Program-made: the position numbers and the translations under genes
Source: JANYCG01 sp031431035
GTDB taxonomy: Bacteria > Pseudomonadota > Gammaproteobacteria > Burkholderiales > Burkholderiaceae_C
Assembly (NCBI GenBank): GCA_031431035.1
Contig: JANPCR010000293.1
Span: 1 to 23,284 of the forward strand
Direction: 5' to 3'
DNA length: 23,284 nt
The notes under the pieces: generated by a model
The model's database searches: none
What the model was told of the DNA's origin: nothing
Seen by the model: the letters and a program-made list of their open reading frames with translations, nothing else
In this document: positions 1 to 6,615 of the stretch, piece by piece
How positions within the stretch are numbered: position 1 is the stretch's first letter
Layout of the letters: each line of letters opens with the position of its first letter

Positions 1-650
1 CCAAGCCTGTGGTGTTGACCTGCGCCATGCGCCCGGCCACCGCACTCAATTCAGATGGGCCACAAAATCTGCTGGATGCGGTGCGGCTTGCCACCACAGG
101 CGATGCGTGCGGCGTGATGGTGGTTTGTGCAGGCACGGTACACAGTGGTTTGGACGTGCAAAAAGACCACCCTTATCGGCTGGACGCTTTTGGTTCTGGT
201 GATGCAGGTACGCTGGGTTGGATGGAGGAGGGGCGGTTTCGCCAAGTGCGGGCCTGGCCGCTGGGGACTCTGGTATCGCAAGGCAGCGACAGCGCTAAAT
301 GGCCTTGGGCCATGGCGCAGCGTCTGTGGCCACGGGTCGAGATTTTGCTGAGCCATGCGGGGGCCTGCGGCTTGTTGGTGGATGCGCTAATGGCTCAATC
401 GGCAACCGGGCAGGTGGCCAGTTTGCGCGGCATTGTGGTGGCGGGCACAGGTAACGGCAGTTTGCACGTTGATCTGCAAGCTGCCTTGCTGATCGCGCAG
501 GCGAGTGGTGTGTCGGTGCGTCGGGCTACGCGCTGTGCATCAGGGCAGGTGCTGGCAATGCCCGCTGATTTGATTGCGGACAGCCAGGGTTTGTCGGCCG
601 TGAAGGCCAGAATCGCGCTGATGCTGGAGCTGATGGCGCCTGGCGGTTAG
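1..650 (+). CDS. L-asparaginase, C-terminal part (5' end outside window)
   Basis: This would hydrolyse L-asparagine to aspartate and ammonia. The reading frame is open from base 3, so the N-terminal part, including the catalytic Thr/Thr-Asp segments of the family, lies outside the window. Visible are the family motif AMRPATALNSDGPQN just after the first codons and the LDVQKD segment, whose Lys (bases 162-164) corresponds to the catalytic Lys162 of E. coli AnsB. The C-terminal domain shows VAGTGNGSLH and a GVSVRRATRCASG segment matching the family's VVRSSR region. The usual Gly before AMRP is Cys here. It converges on adk with only 11 bp between the stop codons. Periplasmic or cytoplasmic location cannot be judged without the N-terminus. 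Confidence 0.88.
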   Translation, partial: KPVVLTCAMRPATALNSDGPQNLLDAVRLATTGDACGVMVVCAGTVHSGLDVQKDHPYRLDAFGSGDAGTLGWMEEGRFRQVRAWPLGTLVSQGSDSAKWPWAMAQRLWPRVEILLSHAGACGLLVDALMAQSATGQVASLRGIVVAGTGNGSLHVDLQAALLIAQASGVSVRRATRCASGQVLAMPADLIADSQGLSAVKARIALMLELMAPGG

Positions 651-677
651 GCCTTGAACATTTACCCGGCCAAGGCC
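650..677. terminator. Possible hairpin at asparaginase/adk convergent junction
   Basis: GGCCTTG (650-656) and CAAGGCC (671-677) form a perfect 7-bp inverted repeat around a 14-nt loop. It touches the asparaginase stop codon and spans the adk stop codon. There is no T-run, so it is at best a weak or factor-assisted bidirectional stop. Confidence 0.3.
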
Positions 678-1318
678 GTCAGCGCCCGCGCGGTGATTTC
701 ATCCACCTGGCCCATGCCCGAAATAGCGCGATATCTCGGGGCCAAATCTGGCTCATTGCGGGCCCAATCAGAGTAATAGGCGACCAGCGGGCGGGTTTGC
801 GCGCTGTACACGTTCAGGCGATTTTTGACGGTTTCTTCCTCGTCGTCTTTGCGCTGAATCAGGGGCTCGCCCGTCACGTCGTCCTTGCCCGCTTCTTTGG
901 GGGCGTTGAACTTGACGTGGTAGGTGCGGCCAGACGCCGGATGCGACCGCCGCCCGCTCATTCGCTCAATGATGGCTTCAAAGGGCACGTCGATTTCAAG
1001 CACGTAATCGAGCTTGACACCTGCCGTGCGCATGGCCTCCGCCTGGGGCAAGGTGCGGGGAAAGCCATCGAACAAGAAGCCCTTGGCGCAATCGGCCTGG
1101 GTCAAACGGTCTTTGACCAGGTTGATGATGAGGTCGTCGCTGACCAAGCCGCCCGCGTCCATCACCTTTTTGGCCTGCAAGCCCAGTTCAGAACCCGCTT
1201 TGACGGCAGCGCGCAGCATGTCGCCCGTTGAAATTTGCGGTATGCCGTATTTTTGGCAGATGAAAGTCGCCTGCGTGCCTTTGCCAGCGCCCGGTGCGCC
1301 CAACAGAATCAGTCTCAT
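662..1318 (-). CDS. adk: Adenylate kinase
   Basis: Catalyses AMP + ATP = 2 ADP in the cytoplasm. The 218-residue product starts MRLILLGAPGAGKGTQ with the P-loop at about residues 7-15, has DGFPRT at 84-89, and a long-type LID domain at about 122-160 that has GRRSHPASGRTYH instead of zinc cysteines, as in Gram-negative enzymes. The start at 1318 was chosen over an upstream in-frame ATG at 1357 because the family begins MR(L/I)ILLG and a GAGGA ribosome site lies just upstream (about 1325-1329). It is the last gene of the minus-strand exbB-to-adk cluster, 148 bp after kdsB. Confidence 0.97.
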   Translation of the reverse strand: MRLILLGAPGAGKGTQATFICQKYGIPQISTGDMLRAAVKAGSELGLQAKKVMDAGGLVSDDLIINLVKDRLTQADCAKGFLFDGFPRTLPQAEAMRTAGVKLDYVLEIDVPFEAIIERMSGRRSHPASGRTYHVKFNAPKEAGKDDVTGEPLIQRKDDEEETVKNRLNVYSAQTRPLVAYYSDWARNEPDLAPRYRAISGMGQVDEITARALTALAG

Positions 1319-1410
1319 GTGTTTCCTCAAATATGAATGAAAAGGTGACGCGGTCAACCCAAAACCATGTCACCGTTTTGCAATATTTTTCTCGGTAGAG
1401 AATAGCATGC

Positions 1411-1440
1411 CCAAGCCGCGCTTGGCTGACAACGGCTTGG
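1411..1440. other. Inverted repeat between kdsB and adk
   Basis: CCAAGCCG (1411-1418) and CGGCTTGG (1433-1440) are perfect 8-bp arms around 14 nt; a shorter CCAAG/CTTGG pairing is nested inside (1411-1425). It lies 26 bp past the kdsB stop codon. No T-tract follows on the minus strand, so terminator function is only a guess. Confidence 0.3.
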
Positions 1441-1466
1441 CCGTGCGCCGTGTGTCTTTGGTCGCT

Positions 1467-2315
1467 TCAAGCCGCAAGCAATTGGCGAACCCGGGCCAGG
1501 TCTTCAGGCGTGTCTACCCCCGGCCCAGGCGCCTGGGTGGTGACGTGCACGGCGATGCGGTGGCCGTGCCACAGGGCGCGGAGTTGCTCCAGCGCCTCGG
1601 CCACCTCGATTGGGGCTTGGGCCAGCTTGGGGAACAGTCGCAAAAAGCTGACCCGGTAGGCGTAAATGCCGACATGGCGCAGCGGCGCGGCTTGGCGCAG
1701 CAAGGCGCTGGGCGCATGGGAAGCATTGGTTTTGGCGGGCGTGTGCCACCAAGCGGAACCAGCAAAATCTCGGGCCTGTGGAATGGGCGTGCGGCTGAAA
1801 TACAGGGCCATGCCCGCGGCGTCCAGCACGACTTTGACGATGTTCGGGTTGTTGAAGTCTTCCAGCGTTTCAATGGCATGGGCGGCAGTGCTCATGCTGG
1901 CTTGGGGGTTGGCCGCCAGCAGTTGGGCCACAGCCACGATCAGTGCCGGGTCCATCAGCGGTTCATCGCCTTGCACGTTGACAACGATGCTGTCGTCGGC
2001 CAGGCTCAGAATGTCGCAGGCCTCTGCCAGCCGATCGCTGCCGCTGGGGTGGTCGGTGCGGGTCAACACGGCTTGCACGCCATGGGCCTGGCAGGCGTTG
2101 ATGATGGTGGCGCTGTCTGCGGCCACCACCACGTTGATTGCCTGTGCCGTGCCCAGCGCTGCGGTCGATGCCGTGGCCTGCTGGGCGACTGAATTGGCCA
2201 GTTCAGCGCGCTGCGCGACCCGCACGATCATGGGCACGCCGCCAATGTCAGCCAGCGGTTTGTTGGGCAGGCGGGTGGAAGCCAGCCGCGCGGGAATCAA
2301 AACGGTGAAAGTCAT
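1467..2315 (-). CDS. kdsB: 3-deoxy-manno-octulosonate cytidylyltransferase (CMP-KDO synthetase)
   Basis: Activates KDO with CTP to give CMP-KDO for LPS inner-core synthesis in the cytoplasm. The product begins MTFTVLIPARLASTRLPNKP, the nucleotide-binding motif of the family (Arg10, Arg15, Lys19), and carries NVQGDEPLMDP at about residues 113-123 and RHVGIYAYR later. The frame is open further upstream to 2651, but that part is low-complexity and unlike KdsB, so the start at 2315 is preferred. At 282 residues it is longer than the usual roughly 250; an Ala/Thr-rich stretch at about residues 43-60 and a longer loop before RHVGIYAYR account for it. It lies 95 bp after the Trm112-like gene. Confidence 0.95.
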   Translation of the reverse strand: MTFTVLIPARLASTRLPNKPLADIGGVPMIVRVAQRAELANSVAQQATASTAALGTAQAINVVVAADSATIINACQAHGVQAVLTRTDHPSGSDRLAEACDILSLADDSIVVNVQGDEPLMDPALIVAVAQLLAANPQASMSTAAHAIETLEDFNNPNIVKVVLDAAGMALYFSRTPIPQARDFAGSAWWHTPAKTNASHAPSALLRQAAPLRHVGIYAYRVSFLRLFPKLAQAPIEVAEALEQLRALWHGHRIAVHVTTQAPGPGVDTPEDLARVRQLLAA

Positions 2316-2410
2316 GGGGATTGGGTGGGGGCGGCGAGGCGGGAAGGCCCGGTGGGGTAGGTTGGCAGAACAATTTGGCGGAATTTGGCAGGGCAGAGCG
2401 CCCCAAACGC

Positions 2411-2593
2411 TCACAAGCCCAATTCGTCGTCCGTCAGGGTGCGGGCTTCGTTTTCCAGCAAGATGGGAATGCCATCGCGCACGGGGTAGGCCAGGCGCGC
2501 GCTGCGCGAGGTCAGTTCTTGCTTTTCGCGGTCGTATTCCAGGGGGCCTTTGGTGACTGGGCAAACCAGCAGTTCGAGTAATCGTGTGTCCAT
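2411..2593 (-). CDS. Trm112 family protein (YcaR/UPF0434-like)
   Basis: A 60-residue protein with the Trm112/YcaR pattern: LLELLVCPVTKGPLEY near the N-terminus and ARLAYPVRDGIPILL in the middle. Only one Cys (CPVTKGPL) is present, so a full four-Cys zinc site is absent, as in many bacterial members. The family is thought to be a small accessory or activator protein; its exact bacterial role is unsettled. It commonly lies between lpxK and kdsB in beta- and gammaproteobacteria. Here kdsB follows as usual, but a GNAT gene precedes it by 30 bp instead of lpxK. Confidence 0.92.
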   Translation of the reverse strand: MDTRLLELLVCPVTKGPLEYDREKQELTSRSARLAYPVRDGIPILLENEARTLTDDELGL

Positions 2594-2623
2594 GGCGGCG
2601 ATGATAGCGGCTGCGGCGTGGTT

Positions 2624-3190
2624 TTAGGCGGCTTTGGGGCCAGCCAGCCAATCAGCCCGTAACAGGCCGTACAGGGCGGAATCGGTCACCTCGCCTTTGC
2701 CAAACCAGCGTTCGCGCAAATACCCTTCTTTGACAAAACCGAGCCGATCCAGCAATTGGGCAGATGCTGTATTACGCGGGTCAATTTCGGCTTCGAGGCG
2801 GCGCATGCCGAGCTTCTCGAACGCAAAAGCGGTGACACCGGCCATGGCCTCATGCATCAAACCCGCGCCCCAATGCGCCTGCGCCAGCACATAGCCCACC
2901 TCGGCCCGGGCACTGGGTTCATCAAAGTGAAACACCAGGCAGGTGCCGATGACGCGCTGGGTGCTCCGCAAAATCAGCACAAACTGCAACCAATTGCCCG
3001 CAGCCTGCCCGGCCACCATGCGCTCGTGCCAGCCGGTGGCATCTGCCGCGTCGGCCCAGCACTTGTAGGGCAAATACCGGGTCACGGTTTCGTCGCCGTT
3101 GACCTGCATCAGGTCTGTCAGATCGCCAATTTCCAGCAAACGCAGGCTCAGGCGGGCGGTTTCGATGCGCGGGTCAGCGGGCAGGTTCAT
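2624..3190 (-). CDS. GNAT family N-acetyltransferase, RimJ/RimL-like
   Basis: A 188-residue acetyltransferase of the RimJ/RimL/SpeG-like GNAT branch. It begins with the typical IETARLSLRLLEIGDLTDL strand-helix start. The acetyl-CoA-binding loop is AEVGYVLAQAHWGAGLMHEA, a WGxGxxxEA version of the R/QxxGxG/A motif, followed by LEAEIDPRNTASAQLLDRLG and FVKEGYLRERW, which are standard for this branch. The substrate cannot be told from sequence; N-terminal amines of proteins, small amines or antibiotics are all possible. It lies 52 bp downstream of the GFA gene and 30 bp before the Trm112-like gene, so it is probably co-transcribed with the cluster although it is not normally part of it. Confidence 0.9.
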   Translation of the reverse strand: MNLPADPRIETARLSLRLLEIGDLTDLMQVNGDETVTRYLPYKCWADAADATGWHERMVAGQAAGNWLQFVLILRSTQRVIGTCLVFHFDEPSARAEVGYVLAQAHWGAGLMHEAMAGVTAFAFEKLGMRRLEAEIDPRNTASAQLLDRLGFVKEGYLRERWFGKGEVTDSALYGLLRADWLAGPKAA

Positions 3191-3242
3191 GGTGCGCCGG
3201 GTTGGGGTTGCTGGGCTGCTGTGGTTTCGCCGCCAGTCGCGC

Positions 3243-3665
3243 CTAAGGGACGACTACGCCCTGCGCGTAGCTGGAGACACCTTCAGGAACCGTGACCCAC
3301 GGCAGTTTGGATTGAACCCAAATGTGGCGGTCAACGCTGAACCAGCCTGGGTCGTCAAAGCTGCCTGCGGCGACGGTTCGAAGGCCCGGACGGATCTCCG
3401 CGGTATGGGCCACAGTGGTGCCGCATGCTGGGCAAAAGCTCATTTTCAGCCAGCGGCCGCTGACGTCAGAGCGGTATTCGCATTCACTCAACTGGCCTTG
3501 CAAAATTTCGACGGCGTCTTCGTTGAACGATGCCATCAAGGCAAAGGCGCTGGCCAGTCGGCGCTGGCAAAAATTGCAATGGCAAACCGTGCCAAACAGC
3601 GGTTGGCCGTGCACCCGGTAGCGCACAGCACCGCAGGCGCATCCACCTTCATGAATTTCGGGCAT
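3243..3665 (-). CDS. GFA family (CENP-V/GFA domain) zinc protein
   Basis: A 140-residue GFA-domain protein, the fold named after glutathione-dependent formaldehyde-activating enzyme. The zinc-binding pattern is complete: GGCACGAVRYR near the start, then GTVCHCNFCQRR, and later CPACGTTVAH. Most single-domain members have no proven substrate, so a formaldehyde role should not be assumed. The frame is open to 3860, but the family begins with a short segment before GGCxCG, and AAGG lies 6-7 nt before the ATG at 3665, so that start is used. Together with the GNAT gene it separates lpxK from the Trm112-like gene. The 272 bp upstream hold the repeats and palindrome listed separately. Confidence 0.9.
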   Translation of the reverse strand: MPEIHEGGCACGAVRYRVHGQPLFGTVCHCNFCQRRLASAFALMASFNEDAVEILQGQLSECEYRSDVSGRWLKMSFCPACGTTVAHTAEIRPGLRTVAAGSFDDPGWFSVDRHIWVQSKLPWVTVPEGVSSYAQGVVVP

Positions 3666-3764
3666 AGAAACCTTAAACAGCCGGATTGAAAAGCCTGCCC
3701 CAGTCTTGCGGATCGCTGTCGCTTTCTGAGTTACCTTAAGTCTAAGTGTAGAAGCTGCGGCGTT

Positions 3765-3821
3765 AAAAATCGACCTGTGCGGCGCGGCATCAAGTGAAGT
3801 TGAATCAAAAAGTCGATTTTT
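3765..3821. repeat. 10-bp perfect inverted repeat upstream of GFA gene
   Basis: AAAAATCGAC (3765-3774) and GTCGATTTTT (3812-3821) are exact reverse complements separated by 37 bp. Read on either strand the second arm ends in T5, so it may act as a bidirectional terminator-like hairpin between lpxK and the GFA gene, or be the ends of a tiny mobile element. Confidence 0.5.
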
Positions 3822-3830
3822 GGTGACTAA

Positions 3831-3847
3831 ATACCCATATTGGGTAT
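3831..3847. promoter_or_regulatory. 17-bp palindrome, copy 1 (lpxK-GFA interval)
   Basis: ATACCCATATTGGGTAT has 7-bp arms ATACCCA/TGGGTAT around TAT. The identical 17-mer occurs on the opposite strand at 12383-12399, at the start of the pirin gene. It looks like an operator for a dimeric regulator, or part of a dispersed repeat. It lies 165 bp upstream of the GFA start codon. Confidence 0.45.
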
Positions 3848-3870
3848 ATTGGGGCCTCAAAACCCGAAAT

Positions 3871-3932
3871 ATGAATAAAATAGGCCTCTAGCTCTCGCGT
3901 AATATACATAGTGTGCTATATAAATTATAGCA
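3871..3932. repeat. 62-bp dispersed repeat, copy 1
   Basis: This segment aligns without gaps to 12433-12494, with 52 of 62 bases identical, in the same orientation. It holds a TCTAGCTCTCG core and ends in the hairpin TGCTATA-TAAAT-TATAGCA (3914-3932), 5 bp from the lpxK stop codon. Comparable AGGCCTCTAGC-type intergenic repeats are, from memory, common in Comamonadaceae genomes; that was not checked. It has no coding capacity. Confidence 0.75.
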
Positions 3933-3937
3933 ACCGA

Positions 3938-5080
3938 TTAATTTGAATTTGATGAGGTCAGAGAAGAACGCAGTGCCCAGCCAGCAACCTCCCGATCCAC
4001 AGCGGCTAAAAACGTGGGTTCCAAGCTCAATTCCAGCGGAACAGCCCAGGCCTCGGGGTGGCTTGCCCACAGCTTGACGGCGTCTTTCTCAGTGCAAAGA
4101 ATCGGCATCGGGCTGGCCCCGGCAGGAACGGCTTGGGGCGTCCAGCCCGCAAAATCGGCGTGGTCGGGCAGGGCGTCGGTGTGGGTCAGCGTCAACCCGG
4201 CGCTTTGCAGCATGTCAAAAAACGCCTGGGGTTGGGCAATGGCGGCTACCGCCTGCACGGTCTGACCGCTCAATGAAGCCAAGGCCAGTGTGTTGCCATC
4301 AGCGCGCAGGGCGTGGCTTGCCAAAGCGCGACTGGACCTGAAGCCGTGGGCCATGGCGGGGCGTTGCCCGGTGTGCAGCAGCAGCGTTTCAATCGGCGGC
4401 CAAAGGCGGCTGCCCTCCCGGTTTTTCGAATTGGGGCTCCCCATCGGTCGGCGTGGCCACGGTTCGCGCAAAGGGCCGGCGGGCAGCATAAAGCCGTTGC
4501 CAATGCCTCGGTCGTCCATCACGCAAATCTCCAAATCGCGTTGCAACGCGTAATGTTGCAAGCCGTCGTCGCTCACAATCACTTGGGTTGCCGGGTACTG
4601 CGCCAGCAGGGCCAAAGCGGCCTCTGAGCGCTGCAAGGCCACGAACACCGGCACCTGCGTTTTGCGTTGAATCAGGGCGGGCTCATCGCCGACCTCGGTG
4701 GCCGGGCTGTTTGGCAAGACTTCGCGGCAATCGGTCGTGCTGCGCCCGTGCCCGCGCGAGACCACGCCCACCTGCAAACCGCGCGCTTGCAAATGCGCCA
4801 CCAGTGCCATGACCACAGGGGTTTTGCCAGCGCCGCCTGCCACCACGTTGCCAACGATGATCACGCGGGCCTTGACGCGGTGGGTATCAGCCGTGCCTTG
4901 GCTGAAGTTCCAGCGCCGCCAAGCCACCGCCGCGCCGTAGAGCAATGAAATCGGCCACATCAACAGGGCCAACCCGCCCCGGTGTGTCCAGGCCTGGGTG
5001 ATTTTGGCGGTCAGTGCGCGCTTTAAGCCGCTTGGCCCGGCAGCTCGCTGGCCTTGGTGTCGCGGCAGGTCGCCCGCCAT
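3938..5080 (-). CDS. lpxK: Tetraacyldisaccharide 4'-kinase
   Basis: Phosphorylates the 4' position of the lipid A disaccharide to give lipid IVA, at the inner face of the cytoplasmic membrane. The 380-residue product has an N-terminal hydrophobic segment (LALLMWPISLLYGAAVA, about 37-53), a Walker A region GNVVAGGAGKTPVV at about 77-90, the SRGHGR motif, VIVSDDGLQHYALQRDLEI, and MDDRGIGNGFMLPAGPLREP, all typical of LpxK. The length is a little above the usual 320-350, with extra sequence after PLREPWPRR. The start codon is 4 bp beyond the exbD stop codon, so translation is probably coupled. The stop codon is followed 5 bp later by a dispersed repeat. Confidence 0.95.
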   Translation of the reverse strand: MAGDLPRHQGQRAAGPSGLKRALTAKITQAWTHRGGLALLMWPISLLYGAAVAWRRWNFSQGTADTHRVKARVIIVGNVVAGGAGKTPVVMALVAHLQARGLQVGVVSRGHGRSTTDCREVLPNSPATEVGDEPALIQRKTQVPVFVALQRSEAALALLAQYPATQVIVSDDGLQHYALQRDLEICVMDDRGIGNGFMLPAGPLREPWPRRPMGSPNSKNREGSRLWPPIETLLLHTGQRPAMAHGFRSSRALASHALRADGNTLALASLSGQTVQAVAAIAQPQAFFDMLQSAGLTLTHTDALPDHADFAGWTPQAVPAGASPMPILCTEKDAVKLWASHPEAWAVPLELSLEPTFLAAVDREVAGWALRSSLTSSNSN

Positions 5081-5084
5081 GGGC

Positions 5085-5555
5085 TTATTTCTTGGCGCCT
5101 GACGCAGGCCGTGGTGTGCCGCCAGCAGCCGGGGGCGACCCGGCGGTGGATGACTGCGTGGCGAAGGTAATCTGGTTCAAGCCGCTGCGCCGTGCGGCTT
5201 CCATCACGGTGACCACCGATTGATGGCGGGCGCTGGCGTCGGCGCTGATGACCACCACGCTGTCTTTGCCGGCTTTGGCACCGTCCAGCAGGGCGGCGGC
5301 CAGTTCTTCGGTGCTGCGGCCCCGCACCGGCACGCGGTTCACGCCATAAGTGCCGTCGCTGCTGACCGTGACCAGCACTTCTTTGGGGTAGTCGCGCTGC
5401 GCATCGGTGTCCGCCACGGGCAGTTTCAGCTGCAATTCGGTGAACTTGCTGTAGGTGGTGGACAGCATCAAAAAGATCAAAACTACCAGCAAAACGTCAA
5501 TGAACGGGATCAAATTGATCTCAGGCTCTTCCCTTTTGCGCGGACGGAAATTCAT
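5085..5555 (-). CDS. exbD: ExbD/TolR family proton-channel protein
   Basis: A 156-residue partner of ExbB that transmits the proton gradient to TonB-type transporters or the Tol system. It has a short basic cytoplasmic start (MNFRPRKREEPEIN), one membrane segment INLIPFIDVLLVVLIFLML (about 13-31) with the conserved proton-carrying Asp20, and a periplasmic domain. The C-terminus is Pro/Ala/Gly-rich. The frame is open upstream to 5732, but that part overlaps exbB and lacks family similarity, so MNFRPRKREE is chosen as the start. It lies 121 bp after exbB and 4 bp before lpxK. No tonB gene is visible, so ExbD versus TolR cannot be settled from context alone, although this gene order is usually labelled exbBD. 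Confidence 0.92.
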   Translation of the reverse strand: MNFRPRKREEPEINLIPFIDVLLVVLIFLMLSTTYSKFTELQLKLPVADTDAQRDYPKEVLVTVSSDGTYGVNRVPVRGRSTEELAAALLDGAKAGKDSVVVISADASARHQSVVTVMEAARRSGLNQITFATQSSTAGSPPAAGGTPRPASGAKK

Positions 5556-5676
5556 AGTGATGTCGCACCCACGCTTGTCATAGCGTGTACTGCACTGCGC
5601 CCCGAGCGGACTAATTGTTCTTGGGGCGGCCCTGCGAAAAATTGCGCCATTCCAACATCGCTTGGGTAGATCACGG

Positions 5677-6309
5677 TCAGGCTCGGCGAATCTGATTGAG
5701 ATGCCGCACCAGCCGCTCGGACGCCAATTCAAGCGTCATCAAATACTCATCCACCCGCGCCCTGAAATAGCGCCAAAAAATCAACGACGGAATGGCAATA
5801 ATCAAGCCAAAAGCGGTGTTGTACAGCGCGACAGAAATGCCGTGCGCCAACTGGGCCGGGTTGCCGCCCGTAGCGCCGCCCGCAGGCGACTGGGAGCCAA
5901 AAATCTCAATCATGCCCACCACCGTGCCAAACAGGCCCATCAGCGGCGCAGCAGACGCAATGGTGGCCAGCGCGTTCAAATATCGCTCAAGCCGGTGCGC
6001 CACCACGCGGCCGGTGCCTTCCATGCTGGAACGCAAATCGGCTTCGCTGCAGCGCGGGTTGGCGTTCAGCGCCCTGAAACCGCTGGCAAGCACCTCGCCC
6101 AGAGCTGAATTTTGCTCAAGTTGGGTCACCACATCGGTTGACGGCACCGCTTGGCGCGAGATGCTGATGGCTTCATCGAGCAATTTGGGGGGCGCAACCT
6201 TGGCAGTTTGCAAACTGACGAAGCGTTCTATGACCAGGGCCATCGCAATGATGGAACAGGCGATCAAAGGCCAAATGGGCCAGCCTGCGGCTTGTATGAT
6301 GGGGAACAA
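5677..6309 (-). CDS. exbB: MotA/TolQ/ExbB family proton-channel protein
   Basis: Inner-membrane component of the ExbB-ExbD motor. The product is about 210 residues with the family's three membrane segments: WPIWPLIACSIIAMALVIE near the N-terminus, a central ASAAPLMGLFGTVVGMIEIF, and ALYNTAFGLIIAIPSLIFW. No ATG is available; the frame opens with TTG codons. TTG at 6309 (reading MFPIIQAAGWPIW) is preferred because homologues start close to IIQAAGWP and GAAAGAG lies upstream; TTG at 6327 would add six residues. It is the first gene of the minus-strand cluster and diverges from xseA. Confidence 0.92.
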   Translation of the reverse strand: MFPIIQAAGWPIWPLIACSIIAMALVIERFVSLQTAKVAPPKLLDEAISISRQAVPSTDVVTQLEQNSALGEVLASGFRALNANPRCSEADLRSSMEGTGRVVAHRLERYLNALATIASAAPLMGLFGTVVGMIEIFGSQSPAGGATGGNPAQLAHGISVALYNTAFGLIIAIPSLIFWRYFRARVDEYLMTLELASERLVRHLNQIRRA

Positions 6310-6615
6310 GGTGACTCTTTCGCTCAAATTGCACTGCGCAGATTATGGCCTACCGATTCGTCAAATAGATGACCGGGTAACTCACAAAATCTGTGGATAA
6401 CTTTGTTGAGAACTTCTCTTCAAAGGCTTCAAAACCAGCATCAGCGCGGGTTTATGACACATCGATGACAAATTAAGCAACTAAATATTGAATGAAATCA
6501 ATCACTTACACCGTAAAGCATTGCTTTCAAAGGGGTTTTGTGCATTTTGGCGACAATCCGCCCGCCTGTGGATCACTTGTGCTGGTCAACTTCCCGCAAA
6601 CCCGCATGTTGACTG
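6310..6615. promoter_or_regulatory. Divergent exbB/xseA intergenic region with DnaA-box-like sites
   Basis: This 306-bp AT-richer stretch has no credible ORF and must hold the promoters of both exbB and xseA; no confident -35/-10 pair was found. It contains TGTGGATAA at 6392-6400, whose reverse complement TTATCCACA is the exact DnaA-box consensus, and TGTGGATCA at 6567-6575, a near match. The two sites are in the same orientation. Confidence 0.4.

Noticed and set aside
1407..2556. Long plus-strand ORFs opposite kdsB
   Set aside because: They are antisense to a clearly identified kdsB and have no recognisable domain; high GC opens such frames.
2316..2651. N-terminal extension of kdsB
   Set aside because: The added residues are low-complexity and overlap the Trm112-like gene in another frame; KdsB begins at MTFTVLIPAR.
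3666..3860. N-terminal extension of the GFA protein
   Set aside because: The extension runs through the inverted repeat and palindrome and resembles no protein; a ribosome site precedes 3665.
6310..6615. Replication origin suggested by DnaA boxes
   Set aside because: Only one exact and one near box, and no dnaA, dnaN, parAB or gidA nearby.
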